From Amycolatopsis balhimycina FH 1894 (lineage in GTDB: Bacteria; Actinomycetota; Actinomycetes; Mycobacteriales; Pseudonocardiaceae), in contig NZ_KB913037.1 in NCBI RefSeq assembly GCF_000384295.1, positions 3,148,649 to 3,212,648 of the forward strand: a stretch of 64,000 nt of DNA, in the 5' to 3' direction. Position numbers and translations under genes: made by a program. Positions within the stretch are counted from its first letter, which is position 1. Every line of letters begins with the position of its first letter. The notes below the pieces were generated by a model. It did not search any database, was not told the DNA's origin, and saw only the letters and a list, made by a program, of their open reading frames with translations. This document shows, one piece after another, positions 42,593-50,988 of the stretch.

Positions 42593-43798
42593 ATGCTTTC
42601 CCACGCGAGAAAGCTCAAAGTCGTTTTCTTCGCCGTCCTGTCGGTGGTGGCCGCGTCCGTGCCCGGTCTGGCCGGGCAAGCGTCGGCCGAGACCGCGGTC
42701 AAACCGGCCGCCTCGCAGATCGTGGCCGACATGGGTGCGGGCTGGAACCTGGGGAACCAGCTGGAAGCCAGCGTCAACGGGGTTCCGGGCGAAACGGCCT
42801 GGGGCCTGCCGACCGTGACCCAGGCGCTCATCGACAAGGTGAAGGCGGCCGGGTTCAGGACCATCCGCATTCCCGTCTCCTACCTGAACTCCATCGGACC
42901 GGGCCCGGACTACACGGTCAACGCGGCCTGGCTGAACCGGATCCAGCAGGTCGCCGACTACGCCTACAACCGCGGCATGTACGTGCTGGTCAACATGCAC
43001 GGCGACGGCTACAAGACGGTCAACGGCTCCTGGCTGATCTGCGACTCCTCCGCCCAGCCGGCGATCAAAGCCAAGTACCAGAAGGTGTGGCAGCAGGTCG
43101 CCACCCGGTTCCGCAGCTACGACCAGCACCTGATCCTCGAAGCCATGAACGAGGAGTTCGACGGGCAGTACGGCAACCCGACCCAGCCGTGCTACTCGAA
43201 CATCAACGCCTACGACCAGATCTTCGTGGACACCGTGCGGAAGACCGGCGGCACCAACAGCTCACGCTGGCTGCTCGTCGCCGGGTGGAACACGAACATC
43301 GACTACACCACGGGCAACTACGGCTTCGTGCTGCCGACCGACCAATACCGGTCTTCGTCCATTCCGGGCAGTGAACAGCGGCTCATGATTTCCGTGCACT
43401 ACTACAGCCCCTGGGACTTCGCCGGAGACGAAAACGGCACCATCACCCAATGGGGCCGGGGCTCGACGAACCCGGCGCGGAAGTCGACCTGGGGCCAGGA
43501 GGACTACCTCGACGCGCAGCTGAAAGCGGTCCACGACAAGTTCGTCGCCAAGGGGTATCCGGCCGTGGTCGGCGAATACGGGGCGATCGACAAGTCGTCG
43601 TCCGATTCGTCCAGCAACCGGTACCGCGCGGACTTCGCCCGCGCCATCGTGTCGACGGCCAAGAAGTACGGCGCGTCCACCGTCTACTGGGACAACGGCG
43701 CGAACGGGCAGTACGGGTTCGGCCTGTTCGACCGCCGGTCCTCCACGGTGACCCACCAGGGCATCATCGACGCGATCATGAGCGGCGTCCGAAGCTAG
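42593..43798 (+). CDS. Secreted GH5 family endoglucanase (cellulase)
   Basis: 401 residues. Signal peptide about 1-32 (ARKLKVVFFAVLSVVAASVPGLAGQASA). GH5 TIM barrel: GWNLGNQLEAS, the TIRIPVSY strand, LVNMHGDG, acid/base Glu187 in EAMNEEF (NE motif), HYYSPW, and the nucleophile Glu328 in VVGEYGA. No carbohydrate-binding module. GH5 enzymes cleave beta-1,4-glucans or related polymers outside the cell. Start ATG at 42593 with GAGGA upstream. Three TCGATT copies lie about 110-130 bases upstream (42466, 42475, 42481) and could be a regulator site. Confidence 0.92.
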   Translation: MLSHARKLKVVFFAVLSVVAASVPGLAGQASAETAVKPAASQIVADMGAGWNLGNQLEASVNGVPGETAWGLPTVTQALIDKVKAAGFRTIRIPVSYLNSIGPGPDYTVNAAWLNRIQQVADYAYNRGMYVLVNMHGDGYKTVNGSWLICDSSAQPAIKAKYQKVWQQVATRFRSYDQHLILEAMNEEFDGQYGNPTQPCYSNINAYDQIFVDTVRKTGGTNSSRWLLVAGWNTNIDYTTGNYGFVLPTDQYRSSSIPGSEQRLMISVHYYSPWDFAGDENGTITQWGRGSTNPARKSTWGQEDYLDAQLKAVHDKFVAKGYPAVVGEYGAIDKSSSDSSSNRYRADFARAIVSTAKKYGASTVYWDNGANGQYGFGLFDRRSSTVTHQGIIDAIMSGVRS

Positions 43799-43822
43799 CC
43801 CGCACGCCGGCCTGAGCCGCCC

Positions 43823-44566
43823 TCAGAGCTCCGGGGGTGCCTGGAGGTCGTGGGCACGGAACAGGACGGCGTGCTCGACGCCCATCGCCTCGCCGCTCAT
43901 CGCGGCGAACTGCGGGATGAAGTCGGCGGGAGCCGGGTGGTCCGGGAGCGCGGCCAGGTACGCCGTATGGGCCTCCAGTGAGGCGACGCCGCGGCGCAGC
44001 GGCTCACCCGTGACGTCGACGCCGTGGGTCGCGGCGGTCATCCCGGGGACGAGGTACCAGCGCGCGGAGTGCGGTTCGAGGCCCTCGTCGTCGATCTGCT
44101 CCGGGAAGACCCACCGATTGCCCGCGTCCCGGATCGCATCCAGCGTCGCCAGGCCGGCCGCGCGGTGGTCGGCTTGGTCGAAACCGTAGGGCGTCTCGAC
44201 CGCGAAACTGCTGCCGAAGACGACGTCGGGCTTGAAGCGGCGGATCTCCCGGCAGATGTCCCGGCGCAGGTCGAGGCCGTAGACGAGCACGCCGTCCGGG
44301 TGTTCGAGGATGGTCAGGTGCTCGACGCCGACGACCTCGCAGGCGGCCCGCTGCTCGGCGACGCGCAGGCGTGCCGTCTCCTCGGGCGGGTTCGGCATCC
44401 CGGCCTCGCCGCGGGTGAGCAGCAGGTAGCCGACGTCGATGCCGCGCGCGGTCCAGCGGGCGACGGCCGCGGACGTGCCGTACTCCATGTCGTCGGGGTG
44501 CGCGACGACGCAGAGCACGCGCCGGAAGGATTCCTCGGGAAGGGCAGGCAATGTCATGCCGGCCAT
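43823..44566 (-). CDS. PIG-L/LmbE family deacetylase
   Basis: 247 residues. Zinc-binding AHPDDMEYG (about 22-30) with the catalytic Asp, then LLLTRGEAG, VFGSSFAVETPYGFDQADHRAAG with the HxxAG zinc ligand, and a histidine-containing C-terminal region. The family removes N-acetyl groups from GlcNAc-linked molecules such as mycothiol precursors, mycothiol conjugates or natural products. Length and motifs are those of stand-alone MshB-like proteins, but the substrate is unknown. Start ATG at 44566 or 44557. It converges with the cellulase with only 24 bases between them. Confidence 0.88.
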   Translation of the reverse strand: MAGMTLPALPEESFRRVLCVVAHPDDMEYGTSAAVARWTARGIDVGYLLLTRGEAGMPNPPEETARLRVAEQRAACEVVGVEHLTILEHPDGVLVYGLDLRRDICREIRRFKPDVVFGSSFAVETPYGFDQADHRAAGLATLDAIRDAGNRWVFPEQIDDEGLEPHSARWYLVPGMTAATHGVDVTGEPLRRGVASLEAHTAYLAALPDHPAPADFIPQFAAMSGEAMGVEHAVLFRAHDLQAPPEL

Positions 44567-44594
44567 GCTTCCACGGCGCGCGGCTTTTCAGTCG

Positions 44595-44651
44595 ATGTCG
44601 TGAAAGACTCGTTCACCTCGTCCGACGTCATGAACGAGTCGTTCATGACAT
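44595..44651. repeat. Intergenic palindrome F (imperfect, TGAACGAGTCGTTCA type)
   Basis: 21-base arms 44595-44615 and 44631-44651 with two mismatches and a 15-base loop. It lies upstream of both the PIG-L gene and the exopolysaccharide operon, i.e. in a divergent region. Confidence 0.7.
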
Positions 44652-44838
44652 CCGGCGCGCCACTACGCAATGTGTTCCCACGAGGAACGAGCGTCGTCGC
44701 GCCACACTTTCGAGTGGCCGCAGTCCGCCGGATCGCTGTCCCTGCGTGACGGATTCCGTTATTCCATCCTTCGAACGTGACAACGCTTCTACGTTCTTAC
44801 GCTTTGCCGTGGCCAACCCGGGACGTGAGGAGTCGCAA

Positions 44839-45675
44839 GTGGTGGATTACGCGGTACTCGTGGCGTCCGCGGTGCTGTACGCGGTCGGGATCGTCGCGCA
44901 GAGCGTCGCCGCCCGGCGAGCCGGGAACCGGCCGGGGACTGGGCTCGGGTTGCTGGCCCGCCTGGCCGCCGACCGGCTGTACCTGCTGGGGTTCGCCGGG
45001 CAGGCAGGCGGTTTCGCGCTCGCTTTCTTCGCGCGCGCGAAGTTGCCGCTCTATCTCGTGCAAGCCGCGTCGTCGTCGGCGATCGGCTTGGCCACCGTCT
45101 TCGGCGTCGCCGTCCTCGGGTGGCGGATCCGCGGCGCGGAGGCGATGACGCTGGTGCTGCTCGCGTCCGGGCTCGTCGCGCTGGCCGGGTCGTCGTCGGC
45201 TTCGGTCGCCTCCGACCTCCCCCCGGCCGGGGTCGCCGCCTTGGCCGTCGTGGTGCTCGGGACCGGCCTGGCCATGATCCCGGCCGGCCGGACCGGCGCG
45301 TTCCTGCCGCCCGCGGTGCTGTCCGGCGTCGCGTTCGCCGTCGTGGCGATCGCCAGCCGGACGCTGGCCCACCGGGATCTCCTTGCCCTGCCGGGAAATC
45401 CGCTGACCTGGCTGATGCTGGCCGCCGCCGTGCTCGGGCAGGCCGCGATGGCCACCGCCCTGCAGCGCGGCCCGGCGGCGGCGGTCGTGGCCACGGCCGA
45501 CGCCACCACGATCGTGCTGGCGTCGGTCACCGGCATCGCCGTCCTCGGCGACCACGTCCTCGCCGGCCGCGAACCGTGGGTCGCCGTCGGGCTCGCCGTG
45601 GTCGTGTCCGGCGTGCTGCTGCTCGGTGTGCAGTCGCGGGCGGGCGCGCTCGACGTCGCACGGGAGCCCGCGTGA
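44839..45675 (+). CDS. EamA/DMT-like integral membrane protein
   Basis: 278 residues with about 9-10 membrane segments and short loops, resembling drug/metabolite transporter (EamA-type) permeases. The first half shows LPLYLVQAASSSAIGLATVFGVAVLGWRIRG and the second LGQAAMATALQRGPAAAVVATADATTIVLASVTGIAVLGDHVL, two related halves as in DMT proteins. Start GTG at 44839 preceded by GAGGAG (44826-44831). First gene of a nine-gene operon in which every stop overlaps the next start. In that setting it may move a sugar or lipid precursor, which is an inference. Confidence 0.78.
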   Translation: MVDYAVLVASAVLYAVGIVAQSVAARRAGNRPGTGLGLLARLAADRLYLLGFAGQAGGFALAFFARAKLPLYLVQAASSSAIGLATVFGVAVLGWRIRGAEAMTLVLLASGLVALAGSSSASVASDLPPAGVAALAVVVLGTGLAMIPAGRTGAFLPPAVLSGVAFAVVAIASRTLAHRDLLALPGNPLTWLMLAAAVLGQAAMATALQRGPAAAVVATADATTIVLASVTGIAVLGDHVLAGREPWVAVGLAVVVSGVLLLGVQSRAGALDVAREPA

Positions 45676-46637
45676 CGTCCCGCCCGCTCGCGAGCGTCTC
45701 GGTCGACCTCGACAACCTCTGGGCCTACCTCAAGACCCACGGCGATCCCGGCTGGCGCGACCACCCGAGTTTCCTGCCGTCCGCGGTGCCGCGGCTGCTG
45801 GAGATCCTCGGCGAGCACGGGCTCACGACGACGGTGTTCGTGGTGGGCGCCGACGTCGTCCGCGAAGACGGCGCCAAGGCGGTCGCCGAGATCGCCGCGG
45901 CGGGGCACGAGGTGGGCAACCACTCCTTCGGCCACGAACCCTGGCTGCACCGCTATTCCCGCGACCGGCTCGAGGACGAGCTGAGCCGGACCGAGGCCGC
46001 GATCGCCGTCGCGGGCGCGCCCCGGCCGGCCGGCTTCCGCGGGCCCGGCTACAGCGTCACGCGCGATCTCGTCGAACTGCTCGCCGAACGGGGGTACGCC
46101 TACGACGCCAGCACCCTGCCGACGTGGATCGGCCCGCTGGCCCGCGCGTACCACAACCGCACGGCGAAGATTTCGGAAGAGGGCGTCGACGAGCTGTTCG
46201 GCGGCTTCTCCCGGGTCCTGGCCCCGGTGCACGCCTACCGCTGGCGGACGTCTCACGGTGACGGGCTGGTGGAGCTGCCGGTGACGACGATGCCGCTGCT
46301 GCGCACCCCGATCCACGGCTCGTACCTCTTGCAGCTGCACGAAATCTCGCCGCGGCTGGCCCGCGGGTACTTCCGGACGGCGCTGCGGCTCTGCCTCACC
46401 CGCGGGGTGTCCCCTTCGCTGCTGCTGCACCCCACCGACGTGCTCGGCGCCGCCGAGGCCCCCGGAATGGAGTTCTTCCCGGGCATGACGGCACCGGGTG
46501 CGCGGAAGGTGGCCTGGCTCGGCTGGGTGCTTTCCGCGCTGCGCGAGCACTTCGACGTCGTCGGAACCGGCGAGTTCGTCCGCCGGACGGCCGTGCGGCG
46601 CACCCGTCCGGTGACCGGATTGGACGCCGGGAGATGA
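45672..46637 (+). CDS. Polysaccharide deacetylase (NodB/CE4-like)
   Basis: 321 residues. NodB-type fold: SVSVDLDNLWAYLK (first Asp motif), TTVFVVGADVVRED, VGNHSFGHEPW (HxxxH zinc motif), FRGPGYSVT and RGYAYDASTLPTW. CE4 enzymes remove acetyl groups from N-acetylglucosamine residues of glycans. The long C-terminal half with LVELPVTTMPLLRTPIHGSYL occurs in members linked to exopolysaccharide loci. No signal peptide is seen, so it may act on a lipid-linked intermediate in the cytoplasm or reach the surface otherwise. Overlaps its neighbours by 4 bases on each side. Confidence 0.88.
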   Translation: MTSRPLASVSVDLDNLWAYLKTHGDPGWRDHPSFLPSAVPRLLEILGEHGLTTTVFVVGADVVREDGAKAVAEIAAAGHEVGNHSFGHEPWLHRYSRDRLEDELSRTEAAIAVAGAPRPAGFRGPGYSVTRDLVELLAERGYAYDASTLPTWIGPLARAYHNRTAKISEEGVDELFGGFSRVLAPVHAYRWRTSHGDGLVELPVTTMPLLRTPIHGSYLLQLHEISPRLARGYFRTALRLCLTRGVSPSLLLHPTDVLGAAEAPGMEFFPGMTAPGARKVAWLGWVLSALREHFDVVGTGEFVRRTAVRRTRPVTGLDAGR

Positions 46638-47863
46638 CCACCTTCGCGGTCGTCCGGCCCGCCCTGTGCGGTGAAAGGGCTCTGCTGCGGGTCCTCGCCT
46701 GCGCGACGGTCGCCTTGGCGCCGGTCGAGGGCTACCTGACGGCCGTGCACAGCCAGCTCGGCAAGGTCGCACCCGCGGTGCTGACGCTGACCTGGCTGGC
46801 GGTGCGAATCCGTCAGCGGCGGCTTCCGCGCCCTACGCCGCTGCACGCGGTGCTCGCGCTCCTCGCCGTGGTGCTGGCCGCGACCGCGGCCCGGCACTCG
46901 GCGGGCGAGTTCACCGCGGAGTACACCGTGCGCTGGCTGCCGTTCCTGGTGGTGACGGCGGTGCTCGCGGACGTCGCGAGCCGCGAGGTCCCGATCCGGT
47001 GGCTGCTCATGGCGGCGGCGGCGGGGGCGACCGTCGCCGGGGCCGGTGCCCTCTTCAGCTTGGTGGCCGGCGGCGAAGCCCGCGCGAGCGGGCCGCAGCC
47101 GGATCCGAACGACCTGGCCTACTTCCTGGTCGCGGCGGTCCCCTTGCTCGCGGCGCTGAACCGCCGGGGCCAGGGGCTCGCCTTGACGGCCGCGGGTGTC
47201 GTCCTGGTGGCCGGCGCGACGGCGACGTTTTCCCGCGGCGGCGCGCTGGGCCTGGCCGCCGCAGTCGGCTGGCTGGTGCTGCGCCGGGTGCTGCCGTGGC
47301 GCGTGCTCGGCGCCGCGGCCGCGGCCGCCGCCGGGCTGGGCCTGGCCGCCCTGCTGTTCGCCGGTCCGCAGCTGGACCGGGCCCTGCAGGAGAAGAGCTT
47401 CATCGCGGCGTCCAATGTGGACACCCGCGAACTGCGCTGGCAGGCGGCGGCCCGGATGCTCACCGCCCACCCGGTGCTCGGCGTCGGCCCCGGCGGGTTC
47501 CGCGAGCACTACGCCGCCGAGTCGCACGACGCCGAGGTCGACGAGCAGACCCCGGTGGCGCACAACATGTACCTCGAGGTCGCCGCGGAGCTGGGCCTGC
47601 CGGGGTTCGCGCTGTTCGCCGGGGTGCTCACCACCGCCGCGGTGGCGAGCGAGCGGACCGTCCGGCGGGCCGGACCCGGGCTACGGCGTACGGAAGCGAT
47701 CGCGATCCAGGCGTCGCTGCTCGCCGTCGTCGTCACCTCGACGTTCCTGTCCGAGCAGTACTACCTGCCGTTGTGGTCGCTGGCCGCGCTCGCCGTCGCG
47801 GCCGGAACCCGGATTCGAGAAGGAGAGGGAAGCGCCGATGCGGGTGCTGCACGTGATCAGTGA
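46634..47863 (+). CDS. O-antigen ligase/polymerase family protein (Wzy-like)
   Basis: 409 residues with about 11 membrane segments and a large extracellular loop. The O-antigen ligase (Wzy_C) signature region contains GVGPGGFREHYAAE followed by VAHNMYLEVAAELGLPGFALF, including the conserved periplasmic His. Such proteins polymerise or ligate lipid-linked repeat units outside the membrane. In this locus it is the likely Wzy polymerase next to Wzx and Wzz equivalents. The product overlaps the following glycosyltransferase by 26 bases. Confidence 0.87.
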   Translation: MTTFAVVRPALCGERALLRVLACATVALAPVEGYLTAVHSQLGKVAPAVLTLTWLAVRIRQRRLPRPTPLHAVLALLAVVLAATAARHSAGEFTAEYTVRWLPFLVVTAVLADVASREVPIRWLLMAAAAGATVAGAGALFSLVAGGEARASGPQPDPNDLAYFLVAAVPLLAALNRRGQGLALTAAGVVLVAGATATFSRGGALGLAAAVGWLVLRRVLPWRVLGAAAAAAAGLGLAALLFAGPQLDRALQEKSFIAASNVDTRELRWQAAARMLTAHPVLGVGPGGFREHYAAESHDAEVDEQTPVAHNMYLEVAAELGLPGFALFAGVLTTAAVASERTVRRAGPGLRRTEAIAIQASLLAVVVTSTFLSEQYYLPLWSLAALAVAAGTRIREGEGSADAGAARDQ

Positions 47864-48896
47864 GATGGGGTCCGGCGGGGCGGAAACGCTCGTGGCCGGC
47901 CTGGTGGCCCGCGGCGAGGAGTACGGCTGGGTGTCCGCCGTCGCCAGCGGCGGGGGCTTCCGTGCCGACGCGCTGGCCGCGGACGGCACGCCGACGTTCG
48001 CCGTCCCGCTCGCGCGTCGCAGCAAGGCGGGCGTGCTGAAGGCGGCCTGGGCCACCCGCCGGGCGATCACGCGGTTCCGGCCCGATGTCGTGCTGGCCCA
48101 CAACGTCGGCGCGAGCCTGGTGGCCCGCCTGGCCCTCGTCGCCGGACGGCGACGGCCGTTGCTGACCGTCTTCCACGGCGTCGCCGAGGACGACTACGCC
48201 GCCGCCGCGCGGATCCTGCGCCGCACCTCCGGCCGGGTCGTCGCCGTCTCGCCCGCCACCGCGGACCGGCTGGCCGCGGCGGGCCTCGACCGACCGGTGG
48301 TGATCCGCAACGCCGTGTTCGCCCGCCCGCCGGTGTTCGGCCGCGCGGAGGTCCGCGCCTCGCTCGGGGTCCCGGAGGGGACCCCGGTAGCGCTCTGCCT
48401 CGCCCGGCTGGAGCCGCAGAAGCGCCACGACGTGCTGCTGGACGCCTGGGCGGCGGTCGGCGGCGACGCGGTGCTGTGGCTGGCCGGCGACGGCAGCCTC
48501 CGTGCCGAGCTCGAGCGCCGCAGCGAGGCGCTGGGCCGCCGGGTCGAGTTCCTCGGCACCCGGACGGACGTCCCGGACCTGCTCGCGGCGGCCGACGTCA
48601 CGGTGCTGACCAGCGACTGGGAGGGCCTGCCGCTGGCGGTGCTGGAGTCGATGGCGGCCGGACGGCCGGTGGTCGCGACCGGCGTCGGCGGCATCGGCGA
48701 GGTGCTGGCGGGCGGGGGCGGGCTCGTCGTGCCGCCCGGGGACCCGGCCGCGACGGCCGAAGCGCTGAACACGCTGCTGTTCGACCGGACGACGCGGGAA
48801 ACCGTGGCCGCCGAAGGAATCCGGGCCGTCGAGCGCGACTACGACCCGCACACCCTCATGAAGTCCTACGACGAACTGCTCCGAGGTGCCCGATGA
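47838..48896 (+). CDS. Glycosyltransferase family 4 (first of three)
   Basis: 352 residues. The N-terminal Rossmann domain starts MRVLHVISEMGSGGAETLVAGL, the GGAE donor/acceptor loop. The C-terminal GT4 domain has LCLARLEPQKRHDVLLDAW and the retaining EX7E region SDWEGLPLAVLESMAAGRPVVATGVGG. It probably adds one sugar to the lipid-linked repeat unit at the cytoplasmic face. Start ATG at 47838 with AAGGAGAGGGA upstream. Donor sugar unknown. Confidence 0.9.
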   Translation: MRVLHVISEMGSGGAETLVAGLVARGEEYGWVSAVASGGGFRADALAADGTPTFAVPLARRSKAGVLKAAWATRRAITRFRPDVVLAHNVGASLVARLALVAGRRRPLLTVFHGVAEDDYAAAARILRRTSGRVVAVSPATADRLAAAGLDRPVVIRNAVFARPPVFGRAEVRASLGVPEGTPVALCLARLEPQKRHDVLLDAWAAVGGDAVLWLAGDGSLRAELERRSEALGRRVEFLGTRTDVPDLLAAADVTVLTSDWEGLPLAVLESMAAGRPVVATGVGGIGEVLAGGGGLVVPPGDPAATAEALNTLLFDRTTRETVAAEGIRAVERDYDPHTLMKSYDELLRGAR

Positions 48897-49744
48897 AATA
48901 CCGCACTCTGGTGGTGAGTGTCGCCGTGGCGCTGCTGGTAGGGGCGCTCGTGCTGCTGGTCGGGCTGACACGCGGAGCCGAGTACCAGGGCCGGGTGAGC
49001 CTGCTCGCCACACCCGCGGCGGCGAACGGTGCGCCGTACGGCGAGGTCGTCTCGCTGGCCTTGCCCGCGCTGGTCGAGCTGGCCCGCAGCCCGTCGGTGC
49101 TGCGGGCGGCGGCGCCGATGTCCGGGTACTCCCCCGACGAGCTGGCCGGGCACGTGTCGGTCGAGCTGGTTCCGGCGTCGGGCCTCGCGCGCCTGTCGGT
49201 GCGAGCGGCGTCGGCGGAGCAGGCCGGCGCGACGGCGACGGCGCTGGGCAAGGCGATGATCGACGCGGACCTGCTGGCCCCGGCCGCCAAGCTGCGGACG
49301 CTGGACCCGCGGCCCGACGTCGTCGCGGTGGCGCCGGACGGCCCGCTGGTGCTGGGGCTGGCCCTGGTCGGCGCGGTCGCGGCCGGACTGGCGACGGCGG
49401 CCCTGCGCCGGCTGACCCCGGGCAGCGGACCGGGCCCGGTGCGCCGGGCACTGGCCGGGGCGGGAGTCCGCCGCCCGGTGACGGTGCTGCGGGCGGACGA
49501 CCCGGCGGTGACCGACCGGCTGGCGGTGCTGTGCCGCGCGGCCGGGCGCCCGGTCCGCGTGCTGCCGGTGACCCCGGACCTCGCCGAGACGGCGGCGAAA
49601 CTGGCGGCGGGCCTGCCGGAGGAGCGCGGCGAAGGTGCTTCGGTGGTAGCGGTAGCAGTGGGAGGGCGGCACCAGGCCGACCTGACCGCGGCGGCGGGTG
49701 TGCTGCCGTCCGACGCGGTGCTCGTGGCGGTGGTGCTCGCATGA
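48893..49744 (+). CDS. Wzz-like polysaccharide copolymerase
   Basis: 283 residues. A membrane segment at the N-terminus (about 5-27), an extracytoplasmic alpha/beta region (about 30-150, EYQGRVSLLATPAA, helices with LARSPSVLRAAAPMSGYSPDELAGHVSVELVPASGLARLSV), a second membrane helix (about 155-178) and a cytoplasmic tail without Walker motifs. Two flanking helices around a PCP-type domain are the mark of chain-length regulators. The tail (GAGVRRPVTVLRAD) is reminiscent of a degenerate BY-kinase domain. It would set polymer length with the Wzy-like protein. Confidence 0.75.
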   Translation: MKYRTLVVSVAVALLVGALVLLVGLTRGAEYQGRVSLLATPAAANGAPYGEVVSLALPALVELARSPSVLRAAAPMSGYSPDELAGHVSVELVPASGLARLSVRAASAEQAGATATALGKAMIDADLLAPAAKLRTLDPRPDVVAVAPDGPLVLGLALVGAVAAGLATAALRRLTPGSGPGPVRRALAGAGVRRPVTVLRADDPAVTDRLAVLCRAAGRPVRVLPVTPDLAETAAKLAAGLPEERGEGASVVAVAVGGRHQADLTAAAGVLPSDAVLVAVVLA

Positions 49745-50988
49745 CGTCGAGACAGCACACCACCCCCGCCGCCATCACTTCGAAACAGCGTCTCGTCCTT
49801 CTCGTGGCGATCCTCGGCGGAACCATGAGCGCCTGGCACGCGCTCGCCCCGTCCTGGCAAGTGCCCCTGCCGACGCAGGCGAACCTCGCCGAGGAACGGC
49901 TGCAGGACTTCCGCGACGCTCTGTACTTCCCGATCCGGGAGTTCCTCACCGGCGGCAACCCCTACGACCCCGCGACGATGTTCGCGCACTGGCCGGTGCG
50001 CCAGGACTTCAACCTCTACCAGCCCTACCACCTGCTGCTGCACGCGCCGTTCGCGCTGCCGGGGTACCGCCTCGGCGCCGTCGCGTTCACCGTCTTTTCC
50101 TTGCTGCTGCTGGTGGCGCTCGCCGCGCTGACGGCCCACGCGGTCCGCGGGTACGTCCCGTTCGCGCCGACCACAGCGGTCGTCGCCGCGCTGCTCGTCA
50201 CCAGCCAGGTGGGGAAGGCGCAGCTCTACGTCGGCCAGATCAACCCGCTGATCGCCCTCGGCGCGGCCGGCGCCCTGCTGGCGAGGCGCGACCGGCCGGG
50301 GTGGGCGGCGGCCGCCCTCGCGCTGGCCTGGCTCAAACCCCAGTACGGCTTCCCGCTGGCCGTCCTGCTGTTCGCCCGCGGCTCACGCCGGGTGGCGCTG
50401 ACCGGCACGGCGATCGCGGCGGCCGCCAGCCTGCCGGTCGTGGTGCTGCTGGTCATGCGAAGCGGCGGCATCGGGCCGTTCCTCGACGTCGTCGTCGCGA
50501 ACCTCACCCACGCCCGCGGCACCGACTACGGCGCCGTCGATTCCCCTACCGCGCAACGCATCGACGTCGCGGCCGTGCTGTTCCGCGTCACCGGCTGGGT
50601 GCCGTCCGGGATCGAGCTGGTGGTGCTGGCCGGGGTACTGGTCACCAGCGCGCTGCTCGCCCGGACCGCGAAGACAGCGATAGCGGACCTGCTGACCGTC
50701 CTCGCCGTCGTGGTCTGCGTGGTGCACCAGCCCGGCGACGTGCTGATCGCCGTCCCCGCGATGGCGGCGGTGGCCGCGTCGTGGTGGCGTCACCGGGCCG
50801 AGCCGGGCTGGGCCGTGGCCGGGTGCGCGGTCCTCGCGCTCGCCGTCCCGTTCGCGCATCTGTACACAGTGGACTCCGCGGTGGTCTCGGCATTCGGCAC
50901 GCGGACGGCGGTCACCGTGGACGGGGTCGCGGTGGTCGTCGCGTGGAGCCTGGCGGTGTTCGCCGCGGTCCGGGTGCGGGCCGCGTGA
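49741..50988 (+). CDS. GT87-type membrane glycosyltransferase (DUF2029)
   Basis: 415 residues, about 10-11 membrane segments. Early DFRDALYFPIREFLTGGNPYDPATMF carries the acidic pair in the first extracytoplasmic loop typical of polyprenyl-phosphate sugar-using GT-C enzymes, followed by LKPQYGFPLAVLLF (LKPQ motif). Members transfer mannose or arabinose from polyprenyl-phosphate on the outer face of the membrane. It fits the locus, where the GT2 protein at 57734 could make the polyprenyl-phosphate sugar donor. Confidence 0.85.
   Translation: MTSRQHTTPAAITSKQRLVLLVAILGGTMSAWHALAPSWQVPLPTQANLAEERLQDFRDALYFPIREFLTGGNPYDPATMFAHWPVRQDFNLYQPYHLLLHAPFALPGYRLGAVAFTVFSLLLLVALAALTAHAVRGYVPFAPTTAVVAALLVTSQVGKAQLYVGQINPLIALGAAGALLARRDRPGWAAAALALAWLKPQYGFPLAVLLFARGSRRVALTGTAIAAAASLPVVVLLVMRSGGIGPFLDVVVANLTHARGTDYGAVDSPTAQRIDVAAVLFRVTGWVPSGIELVVLAGVLVTSALLARTAKTAIADLLTVLAVVVCVVHQPGDVLIAVPAMAAVAASWWRHRAEPGWAVAGCAVLALAVPFAHLYTVDSAVVSAFGTRTAVTVDGVAVVVAWSLAVFAAVRVRAA

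Noticed and set aside
43799..43822. Terminator between the cellulase and PIG-L genes
   Set aside because: Only 24 bases separate the stops and no stable hairpin followed by a T-run is visible.
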